A DNA stretch of 64,000 bases from Planctomycetota bacterium. Lineage in GTDB: Bacteria; Planctomycetota; Planctomycetia; Pirellulales; Thermoguttaceae. Of the stretch, positions 9,288 through 19,252 are shown one piece after another; position 1 is the stretch's first letter; every line of letters starts with the position of its first letter. The translations under genes were made by a program, and so were the position numbers. Location of the stretch: positions 1 through 64,000 of the forward strand of contig JAKPGL010000135.1 of the NCBI GenBank assembly GCA_029550925.1, read 5' to 3'. A model generated the notes under the pieces. It saw nothing but the letters and a program-made list of their open reading frames with translations, was not told where the DNA came from and ran no database searches.

Positions 9288-10481
9288 ATGAAAAAAAATT
9301 GGCCTTTTCCAAGACAGATCTCTTTCTGGGTCCAGCTCTTTGCCGGCGGCATGATCGCCCTGGGCGCATGGAACGGCCTCCTGGATTCCGCAATTTGCCA
9401 GGAGAATGCGATTCACGCCGGCAAAACACCAGAGGCGGAACCGGCGGACAACGCCGCTGTAGAAATCCGTTTGCGTCCTGAGGCCGACCTGGCCGAGCCG
9501 ATCGTCCGACTGGGCGATCTGGCCCAGTTTTTCCCCTCCCAATCGCCTCTGGCCGAACAATTGGCCCAGCTCGAGCTATTCCCATCCCCGGCCCCGGGAC
9601 AACGAAGATATCTTTCGGCGATGGAGCTTGAAGAAATTCTTTTGCGGCGCGGGGCGCCGGTGCGTAGTGTGCGGTTGACTGGGGCCAATCAGGTGGAAAT
9701 CCGCCGTGGATATGTTTCCTCGGCTTCCCAGCCGATTCGTCTGCCCCGAACGGCCTCAAGCAGCCGACGCGGCGTGGAAACGATCCTCCAAGACGCCATT
9801 GTCGCCTATCTTCGGCAGAAAGTTTCTTCGCAGGCGGCCTGGCGGGTGAAAGCGGCGGCGGAGGATGGGCTGAAAGATGTTTTCACCGACAGGTCCCAAC
9901 TGTTGGAGGTTCGAGGCGGCGCCCCCCCCTGGACGGGAACTCAGTGGTTTGAGGTCATCGTCAATACTCCCCAGGGGCCACGGAGCCTGGTAGTGCAGAC
10001 GGAGGTTTCCTTGCCGCCTTCGGTGGTTACCGCCGCTCGCCCTATTCCGAAAGGGACCGTCTTGCAAGCCCAGGATTTAGTTCTCCAACCCATATCGGGC
10101 GGTGAAGAAACAGACGGATATTTCCAACAGATCGAGGACCTTATCGGCAAGGAAGCGCTTCGGGGACTTCCGGCCGGCAAACCGATCCCGCAGGATGCAG
10201 TCCATGCGCCGACGTTAGTTCAGCGCGGCCAGGTGGTTACCGTCTATGCGCGGGCGCCGGGGATTCGGGTCCGCAGCCAGGCCCGCGCTCGGGACGATGG
10301 CAGCATGGGCGAGCTGATCGCCGTGGAATCGCTGGCCGACCGTAGATTGTATTTCGCCCGGGTGTGTGGGGTCCAAGAGGTGGAAGTATTTGCCCGCGGC
10401 GTGCATACCACTCCCCCTCCCGCAGCCGTTTCAGAACTTCCCTCTTCGCCGACAGCCCCCGTACCTTCCAGAAATCCTTAA
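9288..10481 (+). CDS. flgA: P-ring formation chaperone FlgA
   Basis: A 397-aa secreted protein. After an N-terminal signal-like segment (hydrophobic stretch about residues 12-32, ending near AICQE), a long N-terminal region precedes the SAF/FlgA domain. That domain includes TAARPIPKGTVLQAQDLVLQ, GKEALRGLPAGKPIPQDAV and the closing VQRGQVVTVYARAPGIRV segment. FlgA assists P-ring (FlgI) assembly in the periplasm, and flgI lies two genes downstream. It is longer than E. coli FlgA (about 220 aa) because of the extra N-terminal part. No strong Shine-Dalgarno precedes the ATG. Confidence 0.9.
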   Translation: MKKNWPFPRQISFWVQLFAGGMIALGAWNGLLDSAICQENAIHAGKTPEAEPADNAAVEIRLRPEADLAEPIVRLGDLAQFFPSQSPLAEQLAQLELFPSPAPGQRRYLSAMELEEILLRRGAPVRSVRLTGANQVEIRRGYVSSASQPIRLPRTASSSRRGVETILQDAIVAYLRQKVSSQAAWRVKAAAEDGLKDVFTDRSQLLEVRGGAPPWTGTQWFEVIVNTPQGPRSLVVQTEVSLPPSVVTAARPIPKGTVLQAQDLVLQPISGGEETDGYFQQIEDLIGKEALRGLPAGKPIPQDAVHAPTLVQRGQVVTVYARAPGIRVRSQARARDDGSMGELIAVESLADRRLYFARVCGVQEVEVFARGVHTTPPPAAVSELPSSPTAPVPSRNP

Positions 10482-10495
10482 GAAGGACTTTTTCC

Positions 10496-11311
10496 ATGGG
10501 ACGGTTCTCCCACCCGTTTGACGTTCGGACAAATCCACCGAGAAAGAACCCGGGTGCTTTATTCCTGGAATGGTTAGGCGTTCTAGGAGCCGTTGCGCTA
10601 ATGGGCATCCTGGAAGGCGGAGTTTTGACTTCCAAGGCGTTGGGGCAGGGCGGAGGTCTTTCTGCGCCGCCTGCGCCTCAGCAGGTCCCTCGATCGCCTT
10701 TTGAAGGCCCTAGCGGCAGCCTCTTCGGCCCGCCAGGATATCGGACGCCGCTGATGCGGGACGCGGTCGATTTTGGGCACGTCCCAACGCCCCAACCCCG
10801 CACCCTCAAACTCAACGATATTGTCATTGTCAATGTCGATGAAAAGTCCCACGTTCTGAGCGAAGGAGAAATGGACCGGCGGAAAAACGCCTCTCTGAAG
10901 GCGGAACTTAAGGATTGGATCATCTTCAGCCCCCGGTCGTTCGGCATTCGCCCCGATCCCCAGTCGGCCGGCGAGCCGAAAATCGACAGCCAGTGGGACA
11001 ACAAGTACCGGGCGCAGGCCGACTTCGAGGCCCGCGACGCCATGAAGTTCACCATTGCCGCCCGCGTCGTCGATATCCGTCCCAACGGAAGTTTAGTGAT
11101 CGAAGGCCGACGCATCATCCAACACAACGAGGATAGTTGGGAGTATTTCCTGCTAGGGGTCATCCGGCCCGAAGATATTAAACCCAATAACACCGTCGAA
11201 AGCGAAAAGATCGCCGAATTGCGTCTCTGGAAACGGGAGTCCGGCCATGTGCGGGACGGGTACCGCCGTGGTTGGCTGATGGAATGGTTGGATCGGTTCC
11301 AACCGTTCTGA
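10496..11311 (+). CDS. flgH: Flagellar L-ring protein FlgH
   Basis: A 271-aa protein with an N-terminal hydrophobic segment (LGVLGAVALMGILEGG) and a FlgH core: LKLNDIVIVNVDEKSHVLSE, then KFTIAARVVDIRPNGSLVIE and GVIRPEDIKPNNTVESEKIA. It forms the outer-membrane L-ring. E. coli FlgH is a lipoprotein; no lipobox cysteine is visible here, so outer-membrane anchoring may differ. The ATG at 10496 is preferred over upstream starts because AAGAAGGA lies just before it (10480-10487). The gene starts 14 bases after the flgA stop, which indicates co-transcription. Confidence 0.92.
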   Translation: MGRFSHPFDVRTNPPRKNPGALFLEWLGVLGAVALMGILEGGVLTSKALGQGGGLSAPPAPQQVPRSPFEGPSGSLFGPPGYRTPLMRDAVDFGHVPTPQPRTLKLNDIVIVNVDEKSHVLSEGEMDRRKNASLKAELKDWIIFSPRSFGIRPDPQSAGEPKIDSQWDNKYRAQADFEARDAMKFTIAARVVDIRPNGSLVIEGRRIIQHNEDSWEYFLLGVIRPEDIKPNNTVESEKIAELRLWKRESGHVRDGYRRGWLMEWLDRFQPF

Positions 11312-11417
11312 GTTCGCTGACTTTGGCCGGCGCCGTGAGCATCTATCGGCTTGAAATAGCACGAAAAGAAACGAGCTGCAAGCGACCTTCACCTAGCGGG
11401 AAAGGAGTCTCTCCAAA

Positions 11418-12521
11418 ATGAAATATCTCGGCAAACGACGGGAATCCCTTTTTACTGGATGGAACCAAAAGCTTTGGGTAGGTCTCTGGTTGCTGGCGGT
11501 TTTGGGGATTGCCTGGCCTGCGGAGGCCAAAACCACCATCAAAAGTATTTGCCGACTCAAAGGCCAAGAAGAAAATACGTTGCACGGCATGGGCCTGGTG
11601 GTGGGCCTGAAAGGCACCGGCGACGGCGGCAGTTTTCTGCCCACCATGCGAAGCCTGGCCATGACCATGCAACTGATGGGCAAACCCGTGCAAGCCCCCG
11701 CCGAACTAAAAGACGCCAAGAATGTGGCCCTGGTGCTGGTTACGGCCATCGTGCCGCCCGGCGGCGCCCGGCAAGGGGATCGGCTGGATTGTGTAGTCAG
11801 TTCGGTGGGGGCGGCCAAAAGCCTGAAAGGCGGGCGTCTGTTCTTTACCCCACTGGTCGGCCCGGAAAATCCCCAGCATCCCCGCGTCTATGCCTTTGCC
11901 GAAGGACTGCTTACCATCGAAGACGAAGCCACGCCGACCGTCGGCAAGATCGCCGGCGGTTGCCGAATGGAGGAAGATTTCTTCACTCCCTTCGTCAAAG
12001 ACGACCGGATCACCCTGGTGCTGGACCCCAATCACGCCGATTTCCAAACCGCCTCCGACGTGGCCGAGTGGATCAACAGCCAAATGAGCATCCAAATCGA
12101 AGGCCAACCGTTAGCCCGGGCCATCAATCAGCAAAACATCGAGGTCCGCGTCCCGCCCCAATACCGCGACGATCCGGTGTTGTTTGTGTCGCAGGTATTG
12201 GCCACTCCGATCCTCTCGCCGCCGGTCCAGCCACGAGTGGTCGTCAACGAACGGACCGGCAGCATCGTCATTAGCGGCGATGTGGAGATCGGGCCGGTGG
12301 TGGTTACGCATAAGAACGTGGTGGTGGAGACCGGCCCGGGCGCCGCGGCGCCTGCCGGAGGCCGATTCGCCCCGCTGGACCCGGAACAGGCCCAAACCGC
12401 CAAATTGAAGGCCCTGGTCGAGGCCCTGAATGCCGTCCATGTGCCGCCCCAGGACATCATCGACATCCTCAAAGGGATCGACCGAAACGGCAAACTCCAG
12501 GGCAAACTGATCCTCCAGTAG
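11418..12521 (+). CDS. flgI: Flagellar P-ring protein FlgI
   Basis: A 367-aa FlgI of normal length. It has a signal peptide (LWVGLWLLAVLGIAWPAEAK), then the conserved start KSICRLKGQEENTLHGMGLV and GLKGTGDG, VLVTAIVPPGGARQGDRLD, and RVVVNERTGSIVISGDVEIG near the C terminus. It forms the periplasmic P-ring around the rod with help from FlgA. AAAGGAG precedes the ATG by about 10 bases. It follows flgH by 106 bp. Confidence 0.96.
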   Translation: MKYLGKRRESLFTGWNQKLWVGLWLLAVLGIAWPAEAKTTIKSICRLKGQEENTLHGMGLVVGLKGTGDGGSFLPTMRSLAMTMQLMGKPVQAPAELKDAKNVALVLVTAIVPPGGARQGDRLDCVVSSVGAAKSLKGGRLFFTPLVGPENPQHPRVYAFAEGLLTIEDEATPTVGKIAGGCRMEEDFFTPFVKDDRITLVLDPNHADFQTASDVAEWINSQMSIQIEGQPLARAINQQNIEVRVPPQYRDDPVLFVSQVLATPILSPPVQPRVVVNERTGSIVISGDVEIGPVVVTHKNVVVETGPGAAAPAGGRFAPLDPEQAQTAKLKALVEALNAVHVPPQDIIDILKGIDRNGKLQGKLILQ

Positions 12522-12543
12522 AACCGCACGGAAAGGCTTGCCT

Positions 12544-12885
12544 ATGAGCACAGAAGTTTTCGGCGTCGGACGTATGGCTACGATTCAGACCGTCCAGCAG
12601 GCCCCCCTTTTGCCCCAGGCCCTTCAAACCGGCGATTCGACCAAGGGGACTTCAAAAGACCAATTGCGAAAAACGTTCGATACGTTTCTGGGGGAAGTCT
12701 ATTTCGGACAAATGCTCAAGGCGATGCGAAAGACGGTAGGCAAACCGGCGTATGTCTATGGCGGCCAAGCGGAAGAAATCTTCACGCAACAGTTGGATCA
12801 GGTGTTGGCCGAGTCGCTCACCAAAACCTTGGCTCCGGAATTCAGCGGGCCGATGTTCGAACTTTTTACTCTATCCCGCCGATAA
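12544..12885 (+). CDS. flgJ: Rod-binding protein, FlgJ N-terminal domain only
   Basis: A 113-aa protein matching the N-terminal rod-binding domain of FlgJ (Rod-binding family): LRKTFDTFLGEVYFGQMLKA followed by MRKTVGKP and YGGQAEEIFTQQLDQVLAES. The C-terminal muramidase domain of enterobacterial FlgJ is absent, as in many non-enteric bacteria, so peptidoglycan opening would need a separate enzyme. GGAAAGG at 12530-12536 selects the ATG at 12544 over the TTG at 12538. It sits directly after flgI. Confidence 0.87.
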   Translation: MSTEVFGVGRMATIQTVQQAPLLPQALQTGDSTKGTSKDQLRKTFDTFLGEVYFGQMLKAMRKTVGKPAYVYGGQAEEIFTQQLDQVLAESLTKTLAPEFSGPMFELFTLSRR

Positions 12886-12966
12886 TCCACTTGCTTGAAA
12901 AGGTTGGGGAGGCGTTCACCCCAGAGTACACTTCGAGAACTTCCCACGCTTGAAAGAGAGCTTTGC

Positions 12967-13452
12967 ATGGAAACGGCATTGGAAACAGAACTGGCTGGGT
13001 TGCTTCAGGAGCTTTTGGACCTGCAAAAGGAAACCCTCCAGATGTTGGAGCAAAAACAGCAGTTGCTCCGACAAGGCGAGGTGGAAGCATTGGGCGCTAC
13101 GAGCGAACAGGAGGAAGAGTTGCTCCGGCGTTGGGAGGGGTGTTTGCGGCGGCGGGAGGAGCTATTGGCGCAAGGGTCGGCCCAACGGTTGCCCGCCCAG
13201 AACTTGGAGCGATTGGCGGCCGCATTGCCTCGGCCTCAACGGGAGAAATTAGGAAAACAGGTGAAACTGGCGAAATCCCAAGCGCGTCTCCTCCAGCATC
13301 AGGCCCTGACCAATTGGGTGGTCGTTCACCGCTGCCTGCTTCATCTTTCCCAATTGTTAGAGATTCTCGCAACGGGCGGCCAGCCTGAGCCGACATATGG
13401 TAAAGACCACTCTTCTTTGAATTGTGGGGCGCTGGTGGACCAGGAAGTTTAG
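12967..13452 (+). CDS. flgN: FlgN-like flagellar export chaperone
   Basis: A 161-aa, strongly helical, coiled-coil protein (ELAGLLQELLDLQKETLQML and following, with many Gln/Glu/Leu heptads). This is the FlgN profile, a cytoplasmic chaperone of the hook-junction proteins FlgK and FlgL, and those two genes follow immediately. Sequence motifs alone are weak in this family, so the call rests on size, helicity and position. The frame is open to 12895, but the ATG at 12967 has an AGAGAG-type site and starts the helical region. Confidence 0.75.
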   Translation: METALETELAGLLQELLDLQKETLQMLEQKQQLLRQGEVEALGATSEQEEELLRRWEGCLRRREELLAQGSAQRLPAQNLERLAAALPRPQREKLGKQVKLAKSQARLLQHQALTNWVVVHRCLLHLSQLLEILATGGQPEPTYGKDHSSLNCGALVDQEV

Positions 13453-13500
13453 GTAAAACAAAAAAGACGGGCTCTGTTGGCAAAAAGCGTAGGATAGGCC

Positions 13501-15198
13501 ATGACCCTCTATAGCTCCATCCGAATGGCCGCCAATACCCTGCAGGCCGACCAAATCGCCTTGCAGGTCATTGGGCAAAATATCGCCAACGCCAATACCC
13601 CCGGCTACATCCGCGAAGAGACGATCCTCACGCCTGCCCCCAGCCACCGGTACGGCGGATTGATTCTGGGGTTGGGGGTGCGGGTCGAAGCGGTCATCCA
13701 AAAGATCGACAACTTTCTCGAAGAACGCTTGCGCGGAGCGGTCAGCGACAAAACCAGCGCCGAAGCCCAAGAAGAAACCTATCTAGAACTAGAACAACTC
13801 CTGGCCGAACTGGGCGATACGGATCTAAGCACGCGGTTGAATGCCTTTTTCAGTAGTATTTCTGAAGTGCTGAATCAGCCGGAAAGCCGATCGGTCCGCA
13901 ATCTGGTCGTCCTGCAAGGCCAGACCTTGGCCTCCGAAATCAACCGCTTGGCCGCTCGCACGAATGAAATCCGTGCGGCGGTCAACGGCCGGGTGACCCA
14001 AATGGCCGACGACATCAACCGCCTGTTGGAAGAAATCCGCACGTTGAATATCCGAATTACAGAAACCGAAGGCGGTTCGGTTTCTAAAAGTCATGCGGTG
14101 GGCTTGCGGGATCAACGCCTGGCCGCCCTGGAAGACCTCGCCGAACTGATTTCTATCCGCGTCGAAGAGCAAGACAACGGTTCGGTAACCGTCTATTGTG
14201 GGGCGGATTATCTGGTGAGCGAAGGTCTGGCTCGGCAGGTGGAAGTGGCTGAGAACACCGATCGGGGCATGTCCCTTTCGTATATTCAATTGACGGATAC
14301 TAAATCGACCTTGGACACCACGGCTGGAAAATATCATGGGTTGGTCTATGCGAGGGACCAGATTCTCGGGGGTTTTTTCGATCAATTGGATGACTTCGCC
14401 CAGACGTTGATCTTCGAGTTCAACAAGATTTACGCCAGCGGCCAAGGGCTGGTTGGTTTCCAGCAAGTCACCAGCCAGGAGGAGGTCGATGCGGTCGATC
14501 AGCCCCTGAACCAGGTGGGTCTGTCGTTTACGCCGGTCAACGGATCGTTCCAAGTGTTGGTGTATAACCGGAAGACCGGGTTAACGAAGACGACGGACAT
14601 CCAGGTCGATCTGAACGGAATGGGCGAAGAGACGACTCTGGAAGACATTGCAGCGGCCCTGAATACGATCGACGGGATTTCGGCCGAGATCACCCCCTAC
14701 CGCGGTTTGAGCATTCAGAGCACATCTTCCGACCTGGAGTTTGGGTTTGCCGACGATACGAGCGGGCTGCTGGCGGCGTTAGGGATCAATACGTTTTTTA
14801 CCGGCGATTCGGCGCTAAGTATTGGGGTCAATTCCCAGGTGGCGGAGGAGCCTGCCCTATTGGCCGCCAGCCGAGGCGGCATCGGCGCCGATACGGAGAA
14901 CGCCGTGGATTTGGCCCGGTTTTTAGATATTCCTTTGGAAGCCCAAAACGGCGACACGTTGGCGGTGCTATATGACCGGTTGGTAAGCGGCGTTACCCAA
15001 GGGTCGGCCATTACGCAGGCGGTGGCCGAGGGCGCACGCACCTTTGAAGCCACCTTGCGAGGCCAAAAGCTGGCCATTAGCGGAGTGAGCATCGACGAAG
15101 AAGCAGTAAAAATGATTACCTTCCAGCGCCAGTTTGAAGCCGCCGCCCGGTACATCGCCAAGTTGAGCGAACTGTTTGAACTGTTGACGAGTATTTAA
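13501..15198 (+). CDS. flgK: Flagellar hook-associated protein 1 (FlgK)
   Basis: A 565-aa FlgK of normal length. The N terminus has the rod/hook-type motif (QVIGQNIANANTPGYIREET), and the C terminus has the matching helical closure (ITFQRQFEAAARYIAKLSEL). A middle segment (about residues 340-450, TTLEDIAAALNTIDGISAEI) resembles the flagellin_IN-type insert found in FlgK/FliD/flagellins. It joins hook to filament. AGGATAGG just before the ATG is the ribosome binding site. It follows the flgN-like chaperone gene by 48 bp. Confidence 0.95.
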   Translation: MTLYSSIRMAANTLQADQIALQVIGQNIANANTPGYIREETILTPAPSHRYGGLILGLGVRVEAVIQKIDNFLEERLRGAVSDKTSAEAQEETYLELEQLLAELGDTDLSTRLNAFFSSISEVLNQPESRSVRNLVVLQGQTLASEINRLAARTNEIRAAVNGRVTQMADDINRLLEEIRTLNIRITETEGGSVSKSHAVGLRDQRLAALEDLAELISIRVEEQDNGSVTVYCGADYLVSEGLARQVEVAENTDRGMSLSYIQLTDTKSTLDTTAGKYHGLVYARDQILGGFFDQLDDFAQTLIFEFNKIYASGQGLVGFQQVTSQEEVDAVDQPLNQVGLSFTPVNGSFQVLVYNRKTGLTKTTDIQVDLNGMGEETTLEDIAAALNTIDGISAEITPYRGLSIQSTSSDLEFGFADDTSGLLAALGINTFFTGDSALSIGVNSQVAEEPALLAASRGGIGADTENAVDLARFLDIPLEAQNGDTLAVLYDRLVSGVTQGSAITQAVAEGARTFEATLRGQKLAISGVSIDEEAVKMITFQRQFEAAARYIAKLSELFELLTSI

Positions 15199-15209
15199 TT
15201 TCCCGCATC

Positions 15210-15301
15210 GGGAACACTTCCGCCGAATGAACCAACTCGCCCCTGCCCGCCGCGGAAGAGGGGATAAAGAGAGGCCCACGTCATTCGGCTGAAATGTTCC
15301 C
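15210..15301. repeat. Inverted repeat between flgK and flgL (GGAACATTTC family)
   Basis: The 136-bp flgK-flgL gap contains GGGAACACTTC-CGCCGAATGA (15210-15230), and its near-perfect reverse complement at 15281-15301 (18 of 21 positions). Short direct copies of TTCCCGCATCG flank both arms. Related arms are seen at 57389-57400, 59507-59558 and 62771-62789, so this is a dispersed repeat type. It could fold in the mRNA and separate flgK from flgL expression. Confidence 0.75.
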
Positions 15302-15334
15302 TATTCCCGCATCGAATAGCGACGGTCAGAAGCC

Positions 15335-18300
15335 ATGGCCAATGTCATTGGAATACCCAGCACCCGGGTGAGCGATCTGTTTGTACGGGAGCGTCTGCTC
15401 ACGCAGGTGGCCAAGGACCAATTGGCCCTGTTTAAGACCCAGACGCAGATGAGCACCGGCCGCCGCATCATCACGCCCAGCGAAGAGCCGGTTACCTCCA
15501 TGCGGGTGCTCAGTCTTCAGCGATTGCTGGAGCGTAAAACCCAGGTCAAGACGAACCTGGGCACCAACCAATCGTTCATGAGCGCTACGGACACGGCCTT
15601 GTCGAGCATTTCCTCGATGATGGCCGAGGTCCGGGCCAATGCTTTGGGCGTGATCGGCACCACGGCCAGCGACGAGCAGCGTCAAGCCGCCGCCATGCTC
15701 GTGCGCCAAGCCCTCCAGCAGTTGGTGGACGCCGGCAATCAAAACTTTCGCGGCCGATACCTGTTCGCCGGTTCCCTGACCGGTACGCGGCCGTTTGAAC
15801 TCCGCTCGGATAATATCGTCCGTTACCTGGGCAACGAACAGTTGCTGCAAAGCTACGGCGACGTGGATTTACTGTTTGCCACCAATTTGACCGGCCACGA
15901 GGTGTTCGGCGGTTTTTCCGAAGTGGTTCGCGGCACAGTGGACTTGAACCCGGTGCTTACGTTCAATACGCGTCTGGCCGACCTGAACGGCGGACAGGGC
16001 GTAAAACCTGGCAGTATTGAAGTCTCCAACGGGAGCGATTCGCAGATTGTCGATATTACCGGCTGCGAGACGATCGGCGATGTGGCCTTGCGGATGTTGG
16101 CCAATCAGCCGGCGGGCACTCAAATGTACATCGAAATCACGCCCACCGGACTGGAAATCTCCCTGAGCGCCGGCACCTTGTCCATCCGGGAGGTCGGCGG
16201 CGGAAGCACCGCCAGCGAACTGGGCATCCTGGCCAAAAACATAGGGACCGGCCCGTTGGTCGGCAAGGACCTGAATCCCGTTGTCCGCACCACCACCCCG
16301 TTGGACGACATTTTAGGTGTTCGCGCCCGTGCCGTGGTCCGATCGGTCGGCTCGGATAACGACATCATCGTTACCGCCCAATATCGCGGCGACGAATACA
16401 ACGGCGTTACCGTCTGCTACTACGACGACGGTACCGTCCTAGACCCCGGCATGGAATACGCCTGGTACGAAGACGCCACCCGCACGCTTTGGGTGAACAT
16501 GAAAACCGGTTACTCGACCGCCCAAAACATCGTGGCCGCCATCAACGCCGCTTATGACCCCGAGACCTGTCCTTTCCGCGCCGAACTGGACCCCTTGGAT
16601 GCCCAACGGGGCGGCCGGGCGGTGGTTACTGTCGGAGCATCGGCCCAGTTGCGATTCGGCGCCGGCGCCGAAATGGACCAAGATTCCGGCGTCCAAATCC
16701 TCAACGGCGGCCAAACCTACACCCTTACCTTTTCCGAAGAAGACGGCGTCCGAACCATCGAAGACCTGCTGAATGTCTTCAACGGCTCTGAGGCGGATGT
16801 CATTGCGGCCATCAACGCCGACGGCACAGGCATTGACGTTCGTTCCCGGCTGAGCGGCTGTGATTTTGCCATCGGCGAAAACGGCGGCATCACCGCCCAG
16901 CAACTCGGCATCCGCACGTTCGCCCAAGACACCCTTTTGGAAGACCTGAATTTCGGCCTGGGGGTTTCCGACTATACCGGCGTGGGCGAAAAAGCCTGGT
17001 GCGTCTGGGACTCTTCCACTACCAATAGCGACCTGGTGATCCGGGCCCGGCGCACCGGCGCCGAGTGGAACGATTTTACCGTGGAGTTTGTCGAAAAAGT
17101 GCCGCCCGGCGCGGATTCCGTCTCCTTCGACCTGGCTACAAAAACCATCCGGTTTGAAATCACGCCGGGCCAAACCACCGCTCAGGATATTCTCCGCCTG
17201 GTCAACGAAACGCCAGGCATTCGGGATTATTTTGAAGCCGATCTGGATAAACGAAACGAGCCGTATAACGACGGTACCGGCCTGGTCGATTGCAGCACGT
17301 CGGCCACGCTGAAACTTCAGTGGGGCGGCGATGATAACGACCTAATTCTCAAAGCCCGCAATCCGGGCGAGCAATGGAACGATGTCTTGGTCCAGGTTGT
17401 CGAAGGGGCGCCGGGGTTTACGTACTCCCGGGCCGCAAAAACGATGACCTTCTCCATTCAATCCGGGGTTACCACCGCCCAGGACATGATCACCTGGCTC
17501 CAGGCCGATCCAGACGCGAATGAAGATTTCGCCATTTATCTCGACCCGGACGACCACCCCGCCACCGGCAGCGGTACGGTTTGGGCGAAACCGAACCAAT
17601 GGACCGCCGGCGGCAAACTGGTTCAGGCCGTCCAGACCGCGGGCGGCTTTGTCGATAACGCCGATTTTATCATCACCCGCACCGACGGCGTCCGATTTGA
17701 GGTCAATCTTCAGGGGGCGCTGACGATCGGCGATGTCCTGGACCGGATCAACAACCACCCGGATAATTTGGCCACCGGTACGCCGCTGGTGGCCCGACTG
17801 GCCCGGTACGGTAACGGCATCGAACTGGTCGATAATTGCGGCGGCCCCGGCCAGCTCCGCATCCAGCGGACCTCCATGAGTCGGGCGGCCATTGAACTGG
17901 GACTGATTCCCGAAGGCCAGGAGTCCGCTACCGTATCCACGTTGGGTGTTCAGGCTTCGGTAAGTCTGGATTTCGGGACGGCTAATAGTGCCTTGATCGT
18001 GCGCACGCGCGGCCGGACCGATACCCTAGACGGAGTAACCGTCGAGTTTGTTAATGGCGGCCCAGGGGCCAATTCCTACTCCTACGACCCAATTGGCCGG
18101 GTGCTCACTTTTTCCATCGACCCGGGGGTAACGACGGCCAATGACGTAATCCAGCGGTTTAATCAGCAGCCGCCGCTGGACCCGACCGCCTATGCCCTTT
18201 TTGATGTGGTGTTGGATACCACGAGCGGACCGAACGACGGCACCGGAGCGGTAGGCGTGGCCAGTGGTGAGCTCGACGGCGGCGAGCCGGACCTGCTGAC

Positions 18301-18658
18301 TGGTCAGGATGTCAATCTGCAGGAGACCGACGGGTTATTTACGGCCTTGTTGCGATTGCACGAGGGGCTGATCCTCAACGACAACGCCCTGATTGAGCGG
18401 GCCATTGCCATGTTGGACGATCGGGTGGTGGATTTGAACTTTAGCCGAGCCAGCCTGGGGGCCAGACAACAGGGGTTAGATATTCTCAATCAGCGGTTAG
18501 AGGAAGAGGACTTGCACCTTCAGATGACGCTTTCGAACGATTTGGATGCGGACATGGTGGAAGTCATTTCTGAGTTTGTGGCTCGGCAGGCGACGTATGA
18601 GGCGGCGTTGCGAGCGACAGCCCAGATTTTCCAGCTTTCGCTGCTTAACTATTTATAA
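15335..18658 (+). CDS. flgL: Oversized hook-associated protein 3 (FlgL) with repeat insert
   Basis: A 1,107-aa protein with FlgL-type ends: N-terminal TQMSTGRRIITPSEEPVTSM and ENQNFRGRYLFAGS-like region (NQNFRGRYLFAGSLTG), C-terminal LGARQQGLDILNQRLEEEDL and ATAQIFQLSLLNYL. FlgL is usually 300-500 residues; the extra length is an insert containing four copies of a module of roughly 80-90 residues, starting near residues 340, 564, 667 and 884 (for example SDLVIRARRTGAEWNDFTVE and NDLILKARNPGEQWNDVLVQ). Two stretches resemble flagellin_IN domains (near 220-310 and 775-870). The same module occurs four times in the flagellin encoded downstream. It connects FlgK to the filament at the cell exterior. 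Confidence 0.93.
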   Translation: MANVIGIPSTRVSDLFVRERLLTQVAKDQLALFKTQTQMSTGRRIITPSEEPVTSMRVLSLQRLLERKTQVKTNLGTNQSFMSATDTALSSISSMMAEVRANALGVIGTTASDEQRQAAAMLVRQALQQLVDAGNQNFRGRYLFAGSLTGTRPFELRSDNIVRYLGNEQLLQSYGDVDLLFATNLTGHEVFGGFSEVVRGTVDLNPVLTFNTRLADLNGGQGVKPGSIEVSNGSDSQIVDITGCETIGDVALRMLANQPAGTQMYIEITPTGLEISLSAGTLSIREVGGGSTASELGILAKNIGTGPLVGKDLNPVVRTTTPLDDILGVRARAVVRSVGSDNDIIVTAQYRGDEYNGVTVCYYDDGTVLDPGMEYAWYEDATRTLWVNMKTGYSTAQNIVAAINAAYDPETCPFRAELDPLDAQRGGRAVVTVGASAQLRFGAGAEMDQDSGVQILNGGQTYTLTFSEEDGVRTIEDLLNVFNGSEADVIAAINADGTGIDVRSRLSGCDFAIGENGGITAQQLGIRTFAQDTLLEDLNFGLGVSDYTGVGEKAWCVWDSSTTNSDLVIRARRTGAEWNDFTVEFVEKVPPGADSVSFDLATKTIRFEITPGQTTAQDILRLVNETPGIRDYFEADLDKRNEPYNDGTGLVDCSTSATLKLQWGGDDNDLILKARNPGEQWNDVLVQVVEGAPGFTYSRAAKTMTFSIQSGVTTAQDMITWLQADPDANEDFAIYLDPDDHPATGSGTVWAKPNQWTAGGKLVQAVQTAGGFVDNADFIITRTDGVRFEVNLQGALTIGDVLDRINNHPDNLATGTPLVARLARYGNGIELVDNCGGPGQLRIQRTSMSRAAIELGLIPEGQESATVSTLGVQASVSLDFGTANSALIVRTRGRTDTLDGVTVEFVNGGPGANSYSYDPIGRVLTFSIDPGVTTANDVIQRFNQQPPLDPTAYALFDVVLDTTSGPNDGTGAVGVASGELDGGEPDLLTGQDVNLQETDGLFTALLRLHEGLILNDNALIERAIAMLDDRVVDLNFSRASLGARQQGLDILNQRLEEEDLHLQMTLSNDLDADMVEVISEFVARQATYEAALRATAQIFQLSLLNYL

Positions 18659-18784
18659 CATTTTCCCTATCCGTAACTATTTTTCCTAATTGTATCTATT
18701 TTTTCTGTTCTCTCCGATTTGCCGCTACCGATACAAATTGTGTGTGTTATCGTTCGATAGATATTTCGGGTAGAGGCCCTCGCC

Positions 18785-19225
18785 ATGTGGATCGCTACCA
18801 CACGATTCGGTCCCATCCAGTTCGAGCCGGAGGATGTGATCCGGTTTCCCGAAGGGATTTTAGGACTGCCTGACTGTCGGGATTGGCTCCTGTTGGCCGA
18901 CGGGCGGAACCAAAACTTGGCTTGGCTGCAAAGCCTGGATCGGCCGGAAGCGGCCCTTTGTGTGGTTAGTCCGCGCCGATTCGCGCCGAATTATCAGGTT
19001 CGCCTGCCCCGCCGAGAGTTGCAACCCTTGGAGCTGGAGGACATTCAATCCGCCGAGGTCTTGGTCGTCGTCAGCCGATCGGCCGGTTATATCACCTTGA
19101 ATCTGAAGGCCCCGTTGGTTCTGAACTTGCAACGTGGACTCGGTCGGCAGGTAGTTTGTTATGGGGACCAACCCATCCAGTACGTGGTAGCCAGCCTCAC
19201 ACCCGCTTTAAGAAAAAGCGCGTAA
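18785..19225 (+). CDS. fliW: Flagellar assembly factor FliW
   Basis: A 146-aa FliW: TRFGPIQFEPEDVIRFPEGI at the start, LGLPDCRDWLLL, then LNLKAPLVLNLQRGLGRQVV near the end. FliW binds flagellin and allosterically blocks CsrA, coupling flagellin level to flagellin translation in Bacillus and others. csrA follows 27 bp downstream and the flagellin gene is next, so the regulatory triad is complete here. GTAGAGG precedes the ATG. A preceding AT-rich gap of 126 bp may hold its own promoter, which I could not identify. Confidence 0.95.
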   Translation: MWIATTRFGPIQFEPEDVIRFPEGILGLPDCRDWLLLADGRNQNLAWLQSLDRPEAALCVVSPRRFAPNYQVRLPRRELQPLELEDIQSAEVLVVVSRSAGYITLNLKAPLVLNLQRGLGRQVVCYGDQPIQYVVASLTPALRKSA

Positions 19226-19252
19226 AGGGATCGACAACTGGGGGAATTGGTC